Source: FEN-1350 sp964643355 (GTDB lineage Bacteria; Planctomycetota; Phycisphaerae; Sedimentisphaerales; Anaerohalosphaeraceae). From it: DNA of 64,000 nt. A program made the position numbers and the translations under genes. Below are positions 1 to 7,430 of the stretch, piece after piece; within the stretch, counting starts at the first letter, position 1, and each line of letters starts with the position of its first letter. Below the pieces are notes generated by a model, which saw nothing but the letters and a program-made list of their open reading frames with translations, was not told where the DNA came from and did not search any database. The stretch covers positions 1-64,000 of the forward strand of contig CAZXPW010000017.1 of NCBI GenBank assembly GCA_964643355.1. The letters are read 5' to 3'.

Positions 1-139
1 AAGTTTTATCGGACAAACCGCCCATCGTTAATCAGGTTTTGTTAGAGATCCTAAGCCGGATTTCTCAAACCCACATTCCGCCCGAAATCCTCCCGCAAAA
101 ATCAATCCTGGACCAAGTCCATGCAGCCAAGACAGATTT

Positions 140-1216
140 TCATTGAATCCCCGGATACCCGACGGTTTCCGAATCCGCAAGCCACCGTTCGCCGCGATAG
201 AGGACAAGCCATCGGTCTCGGAAAAAGTCCGGCATATTGTCGTGGACCTCGATGTTCCATCGGGTATCTTTTGCTCCCCACCATGAAACCTCCCCGATAG
301 ACACATCGATGACAACAAACAGAATTTCACCGGCATGGCAGGATACGGTGGCGGATATCTCTCCCTGCAGCAGCCCCGCAAGTCGGCCCTGGCACCAGCG
401 GCCCCCCCAGGCCTTCAGAGAATGATTGCCGGGCGGCAGCCGGATCGCGGCCACCGTATCGTATTGGACGGTTGGATATCGCCGTTTGAATTCCTGATCC
501 TCGCCTCGGCGCAAGAGCTCGAAGGCATCGGAATCATACTCGGTTACTTGCAGGCGGCAGGGAAGCGGCAATACAGGTTTCCCGTCAATGGACAGTTTTT
601 CGGAACATTCCCGCGTCCCACATCCGATGACCAGAGTGGATTGAGGTGACGACCGCGCCAGATCCAGATAACGGTCGCGAAGGGCTGGAGAGGCCAGCAG
701 GGTCAGGTGCCGGTCTTCCCATTCCCGAATGCAGGCGATCTGGCCGGCCTGCAAGGACAGGGATAAATGATCGTATGCGATGGGAGAGGCGATGCGAAAG
801 CCCGAGGGATAACGATGAATGCCGGATGCAGCGGATTGTATGATCTGATCCGCATCGTAAGACACCAGCGTATATCGGTGTATATCGTCTTTGATTACCC
901 CGACGGGGATCACCAGAGCCATCGGCATTTCCGTTTGAGATGCGGTCTCTCGATAGAGCTCAAAACCCCAGTAGCGGCTGGCGATCAGAGGATCGCCCAG
1001 CATTTTGTGTACTGCGGTGATGTCCGTTCGGGCCCGGATGATGTCGATCGACCGATCCGGAAGCTTGTCAGCGGGAAAATCCGAGGTAACCGAGCAACCG
1101 GAATACACGCAGAAGAGAACCGAAACTATCCACATGAACAGAAATGGAAACCGGCCTTTGGAGAACAGTAGCACTCGATATCCGGCGGACGGAAGCTTGA
1201 TTCTGATCTTGCCCAT
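140..1216 (-). CDS. Lipoprotein of unknown function
   Basis: The 358-residue product starts with a basic stretch followed by a hydrophobic segment (about residues 22-40) ending in VYSGC, a plausible lipobox with Cys41 as the lipidated residue, so it is probably anchored to a membrane outside the cytoplasm. The ATG at 1216 has a GGAG about 11 nt upstream; an internal ATG at 1135 would still leave the hydrophobic part and lipobox intact. I recognise no domain in the remainder. It contains a mixed alpha/beta region and many charged residues but no obvious catalytic motif. It stands alone on the minus strand, divergent from hisC. The 139 nt between its stop codon and the window edge hold nothing I can identify. 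Confidence 0.65.
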   Translation of the reverse strand: MGKIRIKLPSAGYRVLLFSKGRFPFLFMWIVSVLFCVYSGCSVTSDFPADKLPDRSIDIIRARTDITAVHKMLGDPLIASRYWGFELYRETASQTEMPMALVIPVGVIKDDIHRYTLVSYDADQIIQSAASGIHRYPSGFRIASPIAYDHLSLSLQAGQIACIREWEDRHLTLLASPALRDRYLDLARSSPQSTLVIGCGTRECSEKLSIDGKPVLPLPCRLQVTEYDSDAFELLRRGEDQEFKRRYPTVQYDTVAAIRLPPGNHSLKAWGGRWCQGRLAGLLQGEISATVSCHAGEILFVVIDVSIGEVSWWGAKDTRWNIEVHDNMPDFFRDRWLVLYRGERWLADSETVGYPGIQ

Positions 1217-1377
1217 GACGATCGCAACTCCGACAAAACAAGTCCGGCGATTCTACCATCGGTCAACTCTTCTTTCAATCCCCGGGAGGTTTTGTTCAAG
1301 AACGGGGCGGAAATAATCCACTTTTGGAGAAAGAACTCTCGTTTTGTTTTCCCGAAATCGTGAAAAGCGAATTGCGG

Positions 1378-1406
1378 CTTTTCTTTGGGGGAATTTGAGG
1401 TATAAT
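1378..1406 (+). promoter_or_regulatory. Promoter of the hisC-ruvB block
   Basis: A perfect TATAAT lies at 1401-1406. The best -35 at 17-nt spacing is a poor CTTTTC at 1378-1383. Transcription would start near 1412-1414, giving a leader of about 22 nt to the ATG at 1435, which argues against the TTG at 1414 as the start codon. Confidence 0.45.
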
Positions 1407-1434
1407 CAGGCGTTTGAATTTATCAGGAATGCGT

Positions 1435-2481
1435 ATGGCTTATTTTCTGGACAATGTGGAGCGGGCGGCCGGATACGAGCCGGGATTTCAGCCGCAGGGC
1501 AGCGATGTCGTTAAGCTGAACACCAACGAAAATCCGTATCCTCCGTCGCCGCTGGTTCTGGAGGCAATCCGGAATCTGCCGGCCGAGCGGCTGCGGAAGT
1601 ATCCGCCGCCGCTGGGGGACCGTTTTCGCACGGCGGCTTCGCAGATTCTGGGCGTGGCGTCGGACTGGATCCTGTGCACCAACGGCGGAGACGAGCTGCT
1701 GTCGATCTGTATCCGGGCGTTCTGCGATAAAACGCATCCGGTGGCGTATCCGAATCCGACTTATTCATTGTATCCGGTACTGGCACGGTTACAGAACTGC
1801 CCGGCTCTGGAATTATCGTTCGAGGATCCGAAACTGTTCGATCATCTGGCCGAGACGGGGGCGGCGCTGACGATTCTGTGCAACCCCAATGCACCCACGG
1901 GACAACTGATCGAGGCAAACGAACTCGGCAACCTGGCCGGGCGGCTTAAGGGCGTACTGCTGATCGACGAGGCGTATGTGGATTTTGCCAAGGCCAGTTG
2001 CCTGCCGCTGGTCAAGGAACATGACAATGTGATCCTGCTTCGGTCGATGAGTAAGGGCTATTCACTGGCGGGGATCCGATTCGGCTTTGGGATCGCGCAA
2101 CCGGCGATGATCGACGGGCTGTTGAAGGTCAAAGACTCGTACAATGTCGATGCGATGGCGATTGAGGCGGCGACGGCGGCGATTTGGGATCGGGCTTACC
2201 ACGAGGAGTGCGTAGCGAAGGTCAAGGCCGAACGGGCGCGGCTGACGGCCGAACTGCGCACGCTGGGGCTGGAGGTCGCCGACAGCGAATCGAACTTTGT
2301 TCTGGCCCGCAGTCCGAGGATCCCGGCCAAGGATATCTATCGGGCGCTGGCCGACCGGAATATCTTCGTGCGATATTTCGCCCTGCCCGGGTTGGAAGAC
2401 AAGATGCGGATCAGCATTGGCACGCCGGAGCAGGACAACCGATTATTGGAGGCGCTGCGGGCGATCCTCGCGGCGAAATGA
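1435..2481 (+). CDS. hisC: Histidinol-phosphate aminotransferase
   Basis: PLP-dependent fold-type I aminotransferase that converts imidazole-acetol phosphate plus glutamate to L-histidinol phosphate in histidine synthesis (cytoplasmic). Visible family marks are the N-terminal NTNENPYPPSP substrate segment, the CNPNAPTG motif, the LLIDEAYVDF motif, and the PLP-lysine region RSMSKGYSLAGIRFG. The frame is open from a TTG at 1414, but AGGA at 1425-1428 is 6 nt before the ATG at 1435, and the protein then begins MAYFLDNVERAAGY, as expected for the family (348 residues). First gene of a compact operon; its stop codon overlaps hisB by 4 nt. No other histidine genes apart from hisB are in the window. 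Confidence 0.95.
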   Translation: MAYFLDNVERAAGYEPGFQPQGSDVVKLNTNENPYPPSPLVLEAIRNLPAERLRKYPPPLGDRFRTAASQILGVASDWILCTNGGDELLSICIRAFCDKTHPVAYPNPTYSLYPVLARLQNCPALELSFEDPKLFDHLAETGAALTILCNPNAPTGQLIEANELGNLAGRLKGVLLIDEAYVDFAKASCLPLVKEHDNVILLRSMSKGYSLAGIRFGFGIAQPAMIDGLLKVKDSYNVDAMAIEAATAAIWDRAYHEECVAKVKAERARLTAELRTLGLEVADSESNFVLARSPRIPAKDIYRALADRNIFVRYFALPGLEDKMRISIGTPEQDNRLLEALRAILAAK

Positions 2482-3068
2482 ACATGGATCAACGAAAAGT
2501 ACGGATCGAACGAAAGACCAAAGAGACCGACATCCTCGTCGAGTTGAACCTTGACGGGACGGGAACTCACACGATCGACACGGGGGTGGGATTCCTGGAC
2601 CACATGCTTTCGCATGTCAGCCAGCACGGACGGATCGATTTAACGGTGCGGGGCAAGGGCGACTTGCAGGTCGATGACCATCACACCGTGGAGGATGTCG
2701 CGATCTGCATCGGCGAAGCGTTGCGGCAGGCGCTGGGTGACAAGAAGGGCATCGCCCGCTACGGCAACAGCGCCGTGCCGATGGAAGACGCGCTGGCCAA
2801 TCTGGCGCTGGATCTGTCGGGCCGGCCGTACTGCGTGTATCGTGCGGCGTTCCCCACGGAAAAGATCGGTCAGTTTGATGTGGAATGCCTCGAGGAGTTC
2901 CTCCGGGCGATGTCGAACACGGCCAAACTCAACCTGCATATCAATGTCCCGTATGGAACCAACAGCCACCACATCGCCGAGGCGATCTTCAAGGCCCTCG
3001 GCCAGGCGCTGGGACAGGCCGTGCGGATCACCGGGGGCGAAGTGCCCAGCACCAAGGGGGTTCTGTGA
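2478..3068 (+). CDS. hisB: Imidazoleglycerol-phosphate dehydratase
   Basis: Catalyses dehydration of imidazole glycerol phosphate to imidazole acetol phosphate, the step before HisC. The 196-residue length matches the monofunctional enzyme without a phosphatase domain. The two Mn-binding signature segments are visible: DHHTVEDVAI near residues 65-75 and NSHHIAEAIFKALG near residue 160, and the N-terminus carries the usual RKTKETDI. The reading frame is open far upstream inside hisC, but the ATG at 2478 overlaps the hisC stop codon as ATGA, which is the common coupling arrangement in this window. The end overlaps the ispF start by 4 nt. Confidence 0.95.
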   Translation: MNMDQRKVRIERKTKETDILVELNLDGTGTHTIDTGVGFLDHMLSHVSQHGRIDLTVRGKGDLQVDDHHTVEDVAICIGEALRQALGDKKGIARYGNSAVPMEDALANLALDLSGRPYCVYRAAFPTEKIGQFDVECLEEFLRAMSNTAKLNLHINVPYGTNSHHIAEAIFKALGQALGQAVRITGGEVPSTKGVL

Positions 3069-3577
3069 GTCTGGACTTGCAATACGAATACCGAACGGGG
3101 ATCGGCACCGACATACATCGTCTGGCGGAGGAACGCGACCTCAAGCTCGGCGGAATCCTGATTCCGTTCCCCAAGGGGTTGCTCGGTCACAGCGACGGTG
3201 ACGCCGTACTGCATGCGGTGATCGATTCCTTGCTGGGCGCAATGGGCATGGGCGATATCGGTACATTCTTTCCCGATCGAGATCCCGATTGGCAGGACGC
3301 CGACAGCCGGGATCTGCTGTTGAAAATCACGCAATATCTCGCCGACCAGCGATGGGAGGTGGTCAATCTCGATGTGATCATCCATGCCGAGCAGCCGCGG
3401 CTGGAGCCGTACAAGATGCAGATCAAACGATGCATCGCCAGCATCCTCGGAATTGATTTTCTCAATGTCAATGTCAAGGCCAAGACCAACGAGGGGCTGG
3501 GGGAGATCGGGGCGGGACTGGCGATTGCGGCGACGGCGGCGGTGCTGCTGCGGCGAAGGATCAAGAGAACGCTATAA
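3065..3577 (+). CDS. ispF: 2-C-methyl-D-erythritol 2,4-cyclodiphosphate synthase
   Basis: Forms MEcPP from CDP-ME-2-phosphate in the non-mevalonate isoprenoid pathway; trimeric, metal-dependent and cytoplasmic. The metal ligands GTDIHRL are near residue 15, followed by GHSDGDAVLHAVIDSLLGA, the FPDRDPDW loop and the C-terminal AKTNEGLGEIG. I chose the GTG at 3065, which overlaps the hisB stop (GTGA) and gives 170 residues, close to the family norm of about 160. An isoprenoid gene between histidine and tRNA-synthetase genes is not a functional unit; they are probably just co-transcribed housekeeping genes. UppS at 24.5 kb uses the downstream product. Confidence 0.93.
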   Translation: MSLDLQYEYRTGIGTDIHRLAEERDLKLGGILIPFPKGLLGHSDGDAVLHAVIDSLLGAMGMGDIGTFFPDRDPDWQDADSRDLLLKITQYLADQRWEVVNLDVIIHAEQPRLEPYKMQIKRCIASILGIDFLNVNVKAKTNEGLGEIGAGLAIAATAAVLLRRRIKRTL

Positions 3578-3612
3578 CGAAAATAAAAGAGAAAAGATAG
3601 AAAATAAAAGAT
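3578..3612 (+). repeat. A-rich AAAATAAAAGA tract before cysS
   Basis: The whole ispF-cysS gap is purine-rich, with two near copies of AAAATAAAAGA, and has no clear Shine-Dalgarno sequence. It resembles the low-complexity tracts at 33765-33831 and 63236-63273. Confidence 0.5.
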
Positions 3613-5091
3613 ATGGCATTACGGATTCATAACACGCTGACGCGACGGGTCGAGGAGTTCAAGCCCCTGCAAGAGGGCCGGGTAGGGATTTATGTCTGCG
3701 GGCCGACGGTGTATGGGCACGCGCATCTGGGCCATGCCAAGAGCTATGTCAGTTTCGATGTGTTGGTCCGATATCTGCGCTACCTTGGTTATTCGGTCAC
3801 TTATGTGCAAAACATTACCGATGTCGGTCATCTGACCGACGACGCCGACGCCGGCGAAGACAAGATCGGCAAACAGGCACGGCAGGAACGCAAACACCCG
3901 ATGGCGATCGCCGAATACTACACCCGAAGCTACTTCGAGGATATGGATCAGCTCAATTGCCTGCGGCCGGACATCAGCCCGCGGGCGACGGGACATATCC
4001 CCGAACAGATCGAACTGGTACAAACGCTGCTGGACAAGGGTTTTGCCTATGAATCCGGCGGTTCGGTGTATTTCGATATCAGCAAGCTGCCCGACTACGG
4101 AAAACTTTCGGGGCGGAATGTCGAGGAGATGCAGGCGGGGGCCCGTGTGGAGGTCAGCGGCGAGAAACGCAATCCGGCCGATTTTGCCCTGTGGAAAAAG
4201 GCCGAACCGGAGCACATCATGCAGTGGAACAGTCCCTGGGGCCGGGGGTATCCGGGCTGGCACCTGGAATGCTCGGTGATGAGCATGAAATACCTGGGCG
4301 CGACCATCGATATCCACGGCGGCGGCATTGAGAATCAGTTTCCGCACCACGAATGCGAAATCGCCCAGTCGGAGGCGGCCAACGGCGTTCCATTTGTACG
4401 ATACTGGGTCCACAATAACATGGTTACGGTCAACGGCCAGAAGATGGGCAAAAGCTTGGGTAACTTTATCACGCTCAAGCAGATCTTCCGGGAAGGCCAT
4501 GCGGTCCTGTCACGGAAGTACGATTCGCTGGCGGCGCGGCAACTGATCCTGCAGAGCCACTACCGCAGCCCGATCGACTTTTCGGACGCGGCTTTGACGG
4601 CGGCACAGAGCGGATACGACAAGATCAAAGACGCCGTGGTCACGGTCCGCAATCGGATGGGCAAAGCTTCCGAGGGTCAAGCGGATCCGAAGGTTCTCGA
4701 CGAACTGAAGACCCTGCGGCAGAAATTCGACGAGGCGATGAACGACGACCTCAATACGGCGGTGGCCTTGTCGGTACTGTTTGAGATGGTACGGCTGGCG
4801 GGGCGAATTGTTCAGGAACCTACGACGGCCGAGACGCTCAAGGCGATTGACGGCCAGTTCCGCCAGTTGGGCGGCAATGTGCTCGGGATCGTGCTTGACG
4901 AATATCCTTCGGCGAACGGTGGCGATCAGGACCTGCTCGATCATCTCATCGGTATTCTGATCGAACAACGCAAGGCGGCGCGGGCACGAAGGGATTTCGC
5001 CGCCGGTGATGCCATTCGCAATCAGCTCGACGGTTACGGGATCGTCCTGGAAGACAAGCCCGGCGGCGTAACGACCTGGAGACGGAAATGA
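3613..5091 (+). CDS. cysS: Cysteinyl-tRNA synthetase
   Basis: Class I aminoacyl-tRNA synthetase that charges tRNA-Cys. The CGPTVYGHAHLGHAKSY segment near residue 30 holds the first Zn-binding Cys and the HIGH-type motif (HLGH). The Zn-binding region GWHLECSVM and GGGIENQFPHHECEIAQSE follow near residues 215-250, and KMGKSLGNF is the KMSKS-type loop. The C-terminal helical DALR-like domain ends in a family-typical RRDFAAGDAIRNQL segment. Length (492 residues) is normal for a non-fused enzyme. The ATG follows an A-rich gap without a strong ribosome site. The stop overlaps ruvC by 4 nt. Confidence 0.97.
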   Translation: MALRIHNTLTRRVEEFKPLQEGRVGIYVCGPTVYGHAHLGHAKSYVSFDVLVRYLRYLGYSVTYVQNITDVGHLTDDADAGEDKIGKQARQERKHPMAIAEYYTRSYFEDMDQLNCLRPDISPRATGHIPEQIELVQTLLDKGFAYESGGSVYFDISKLPDYGKLSGRNVEEMQAGARVEVSGEKRNPADFALWKKAEPEHIMQWNSPWGRGYPGWHLECSVMSMKYLGATIDIHGGGIENQFPHHECEIAQSEAANGVPFVRYWVHNNMVTVNGQKMGKSLGNFITLKQIFREGHAVLSRKYDSLAARQLILQSHYRSPIDFSDAALTAAQSGYDKIKDAVVTVRNRMGKASEGQADPKVLDELKTLRQKFDEAMNDDLNTAVALSVLFEMVRLAGRIVQEPTTAETLKAIDGQFRQLGGNVLGIVLDEYPSANGGDQDLLDHLIGILIEQRKAARARRDFAAGDAIRNQLDGYGIVLEDKPGGVTTWRRK

Positions 5092-5573
5092 TCGTGCTGG
5101 GCATCGATCCGGGGCTGCAGGTGTGCGGCTACGCGGTCGTCAAGGCCGACGGATCGGAATGCCAACTGGTCGAGGCGGGCGTGATCCGGACAGACCGGCG
5201 ATTGCCCTTGCCGAAACGGCTGGCGCAAATCGCCGAGGATCTCGACGAGCTTTTGAAGAACTCCCGGCCGACGGTCGTGGCGGTCGAGGAGTTGTACTCG
5301 CATTACGCTCACCCGCGGACAGCGGTGTTGATGGGCCACGCGCGGGGCGTTATACTGATGCAGGCCGTGAAGGCGGGAGCGGAGGTCCGGAGTTTTTCGG
5401 CCACACGGATCAAAAAATCGCTGACCGGCAATGGCCGGGCCGGCAAGCTGCAGGTGCAGCGGACAGTCCAGTCGTTGCTGGGTCTGCCGCGAGCGCCGGA
5501 ACCGCCGGATGTGGCCGACGCGGTCGCCGCGGCGATGTGTTGCGTGCGGACGATGCAAAAAGATCAAAAATAA
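5088..5573 (+). CDS. ruvC: Holliday-junction resolvase RuvC
   Basis: Endonuclease that resolves Holliday junctions after RuvAB branch migration. The 161-residue protein has the RNase H-like fold marks: GIDPG with Asp7, the VEELY strand with Glu67, and PPDVADAVAAAM with Asp141 and Asp144, giving a complete acidic active site. The ATG overlaps the cysS stop codon, so translation is probably coupled. The other two subunits follow after a 111-nt gap that contains two GC-rich palindromes. Confidence 0.95.
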   Translation: MIVLGIDPGLQVCGYAVVKADGSECQLVEAGVIRTDRRLPLPKRLAQIAEDLDELLKNSRPTVVAVEELYSHYAHPRTAVLMGHARGVILMQAVKAGAEVRSFSATRIKKSLTGNGRAGKLQVQRTVQSLLGLPRAPEPPDVADAVAAAMCCVRTMQKDQK

Positions 5574-5574
5574 A

Positions 5575-5593
5575 CCCCGGCATGAAGCCGGGG
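5575..5593. repeat. GC palindrome 1, ruvC-ruvA gap
   Basis: Seven-bp perfect stem CCCCGGC/GCCGGGG with a 5-nt loop, immediately after the ruvC stop and not followed by a T-tract. It could be a weak terminator, an mRNA stabiliser or part of a dispersed palindromic repeat. Confidence 0.5.
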
Positions 5594-5623
5594 GCTTCCA
5601 TGCGATACCGGAAATAATAAACA

Positions 5624-5641
5624 GCCCCGACAGAGCGGGGC
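5624..5641. repeat. GC palindrome 2, ruvC-ruvA gap
   Basis: Six-bp perfect stem GCCCCG/CGGGGC with a 6-nt loop, 30 nt after palindrome 1, again without a T-run. The pairing of two similar GC hairpins resembles a dispersed palindromic unit more than an intrinsic terminator. Confidence 0.45.
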
Positions 5642-5684
5642 CCTCCAACATAGGAAATGAACCCGGTCGTAGGGAATCCGCGGG

Positions 5685-6311
5685 ATGATAGCACAGATTG
5701 AAGGACAACTGGTTCGGCTCGAGACAGACAAGGCGCTTGTGCGGGTCGGGGCCGTCTGCTATGAGGTCATGCTGCCCGGTTACGCGATAGCGGCTCTGGG
5801 ATCGATGGTCGGCCAGACGGTTTCGCTGTGCACGATGGAATACTTCGAAGGCACGCTGGGCGGAGGGAACCTGATCCCGCGGATGGTGGGATTTCTCAGC
5901 ACGGCCGAGCGGGAATTTTTCGAGCGGTTCACCTCTGTCAAAGGTATGGGCGTCAAGAAAGGGCTTAAGTCGCTTTCGATGCCCATCGCGACGATCGCCG
6001 AGAGCGTGGAGGCCGGCGATGAAAAGATGCTGACCGCCTTGCCGGGAATCGGCAAGCGTTTTGCGCAACTGATCATCGCGGAACTCAAGGGCAAGCTCGG
6101 GGACTTTGCCGTCGGAACAAAGATCGCCGGCGAAGGTCCGGCGTTCGCGGATTTCCAGCGAGAGGCGCTGGAAATTTTGATCGCCTGGGGCGAGAAACGA
6201 GCGGAGGCCATCGAGTTGATCGGCCTGGCCTGCAAGAAATATCCCGACATCCGCACGGCCGAGGGACTGGTGCCGCTGGTCTATCGGCTCAAACAGGGCG
6301 TCGAGGTTTAA
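5685..6311 (+). CDS. ruvA: Holliday-junction branch-migration subunit RuvA
   Basis: Tetrameric DNA-binding subunit that holds the four-way junction and loads RuvB. The N-terminal OB-fold starts MIAQIEGQLVRLE and includes YEVMLPGY. A helix-hairpin-helix region follows (VKGMGVKKGLKSL and LTALPGIGKRFAQLIIAELKGKL, about residues 85-145), then a C-terminal three-helix RuvB-binding domain. Length is 208 residues, normal. The ATG at 5685 is preceded by a weak purine stretch. It is 111 nt after ruvC and 18 nt before ruvB, completing the resolvasome in one operon. Confidence 0.94.
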   Translation: MIAQIEGQLVRLETDKALVRVGAVCYEVMLPGYAIAALGSMVGQTVSLCTMEYFEGTLGGGNLIPRMVGFLSTAEREFFERFTSVKGMGVKKGLKSLSMPIATIAESVEAGDEKMLTALPGIGKRFAQLIIAELKGKLGDFAVGTKIAGEGPAFADFQREALEILIAWGEKRAEAIELIGLACKKYPDIRTAEGLVPLVYRLKQGVEV

Positions 6312-6329
6312 TCGGATACGAGGAAGCCA

Positions 6330-7382
6330 ATGGCAATCGATCGAGTACTCAGCGCGGATTCTCGCGGCCCGCAGGAAGAAGCCCTCAATGTCTCGCTTCG
6401 GCCGCAGCGGCTGGGCGAATGCGTCGGCCAGCAGAATGCCAAGGATAAACTCTCGATCGCCATCGCGGCGGCAAAACAACGCGGCGAACCGCTGGAACAC
6501 ATCCTCTTTTACGGCCCGCCCGGCCTGGGCAAGACCACGCTGGCCCATATCATCGCCAACGAGATGGGTTCGTCCATTCGCGTTTCGTCGGGACCGGCGC
6601 TGGTCAAACAGGGCGATGTGATGGGTTTGCTGACGAATCTGAATGTCGGGGACATCCTGTTTATTGACGAGGTCCATCGGCTTAGCGCGCCGGTGGAGGA
6701 GTTTTTGTATCCGGCAATGGAGGATTTCAAGGTCGATTTTACCGTGGATAGCGGCCTGCACGCCAAGACGATCAACTTTCCGCTGAAGCGATTCACGATG
6801 ATCGGCGCCACCACCCGTGCCGGACTCTTGAGCGCGCCGCTGCGGAGCCGATTCGGGATGCTGCTGCATCTGGAGTTCTATCGGGTCGAGGAGTTGACCG
6901 AGATCCTCCGCCGTTCGGCACGGCTTCTGGAGCTGGCCGTGGACAAAGGGACGCTGGAGATGATCGCCGACCGCAGCCGCGGCACGCCGCGGATCGCCAA
7001 CCGGCTTCTCAAACGGGTGCGCGACTATGCGCAGGTCAAGGGCACCGGCAAGCTCACCGAAACAATCGTACAGCAGGCCCTGCAGATGGAACGGATCGAT
7101 CCGCTGGGACTGGATGACCTCGACCGTGCGTTCCTGCGGGCGATTGTGGAGGTCTATAACGGTGGCCCGGCCGGCATCGAGGCGCTGGCGGCTACGCTGG
7201 GCGAGGAGCGCGACACGCTGGAGGATGTCGTCGAGCCGTATCTGCTACAGATCGGTTTTGTGCGAAGAACCAAACGCGGACGCGAGATCACCCAGACCGC
7301 CTGCGATCATCTGGGGATCAAACCCAAACGGCCGCCCACCGCGGGTCAGGCCTCTCTGTTCGAAGAGGACGCAGAACCGTAA
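6330..7382 (+). CDS. ruvB: Holliday-junction branch-migration ATPase RuvB
   Basis: AAA+ hexameric motor that pumps DNA through the RuvA-junction complex. The Walker A GPPGLGKTTLA is near residue 65, the Walker B LFIDEVHRL near 115, sensor 1 in MIGATTRAG, and an arginine-finger segment in SAPLRSRFG. The C-terminal winged helix (GPAGIEALAATLGEERDTLE) binds DNA. Length of 350 residues is typical. Last gene of the his-isp-cys-ruv run; the next gene begins 48 nt later with its own ribosome site and unrelated function. Confidence 0.97.
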   Translation: MAIDRVLSADSRGPQEEALNVSLRPQRLGECVGQQNAKDKLSIAIAAAKQRGEPLEHILFYGPPGLGKTTLAHIIANEMGSSIRVSSGPALVKQGDVMGLLTNLNVGDILFIDEVHRLSAPVEEFLYPAMEDFKVDFTVDSGLHAKTINFPLKRFTMIGATTRAGLLSAPLRSRFGMLLHLEFYRVEELTEILRRSARLLELAVDKGTLEMIADRSRGTPRIANRLLKRVRDYAQVKGTGKLTETIVQQALQMERIDPLGLDDLDRAFLRAIVEVYNGGPAGIEALAATLGEERDTLEDVVEPYLLQIGFVRRTKRGREITQTACDHLGIKPKRPPTAGQASLFEEDAEP

Positions 7383-7430
7383 TCCGCCCGTCCGACGGGA
7401 CCGGAACGAATTCACTTCAAGGGATTGACT

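Noticed and set aside
5034..6869. 611-codon minus-strand frame across ruvC-ruvB
   Set aside because: Complement of well-identified ruv genes; no start signal.
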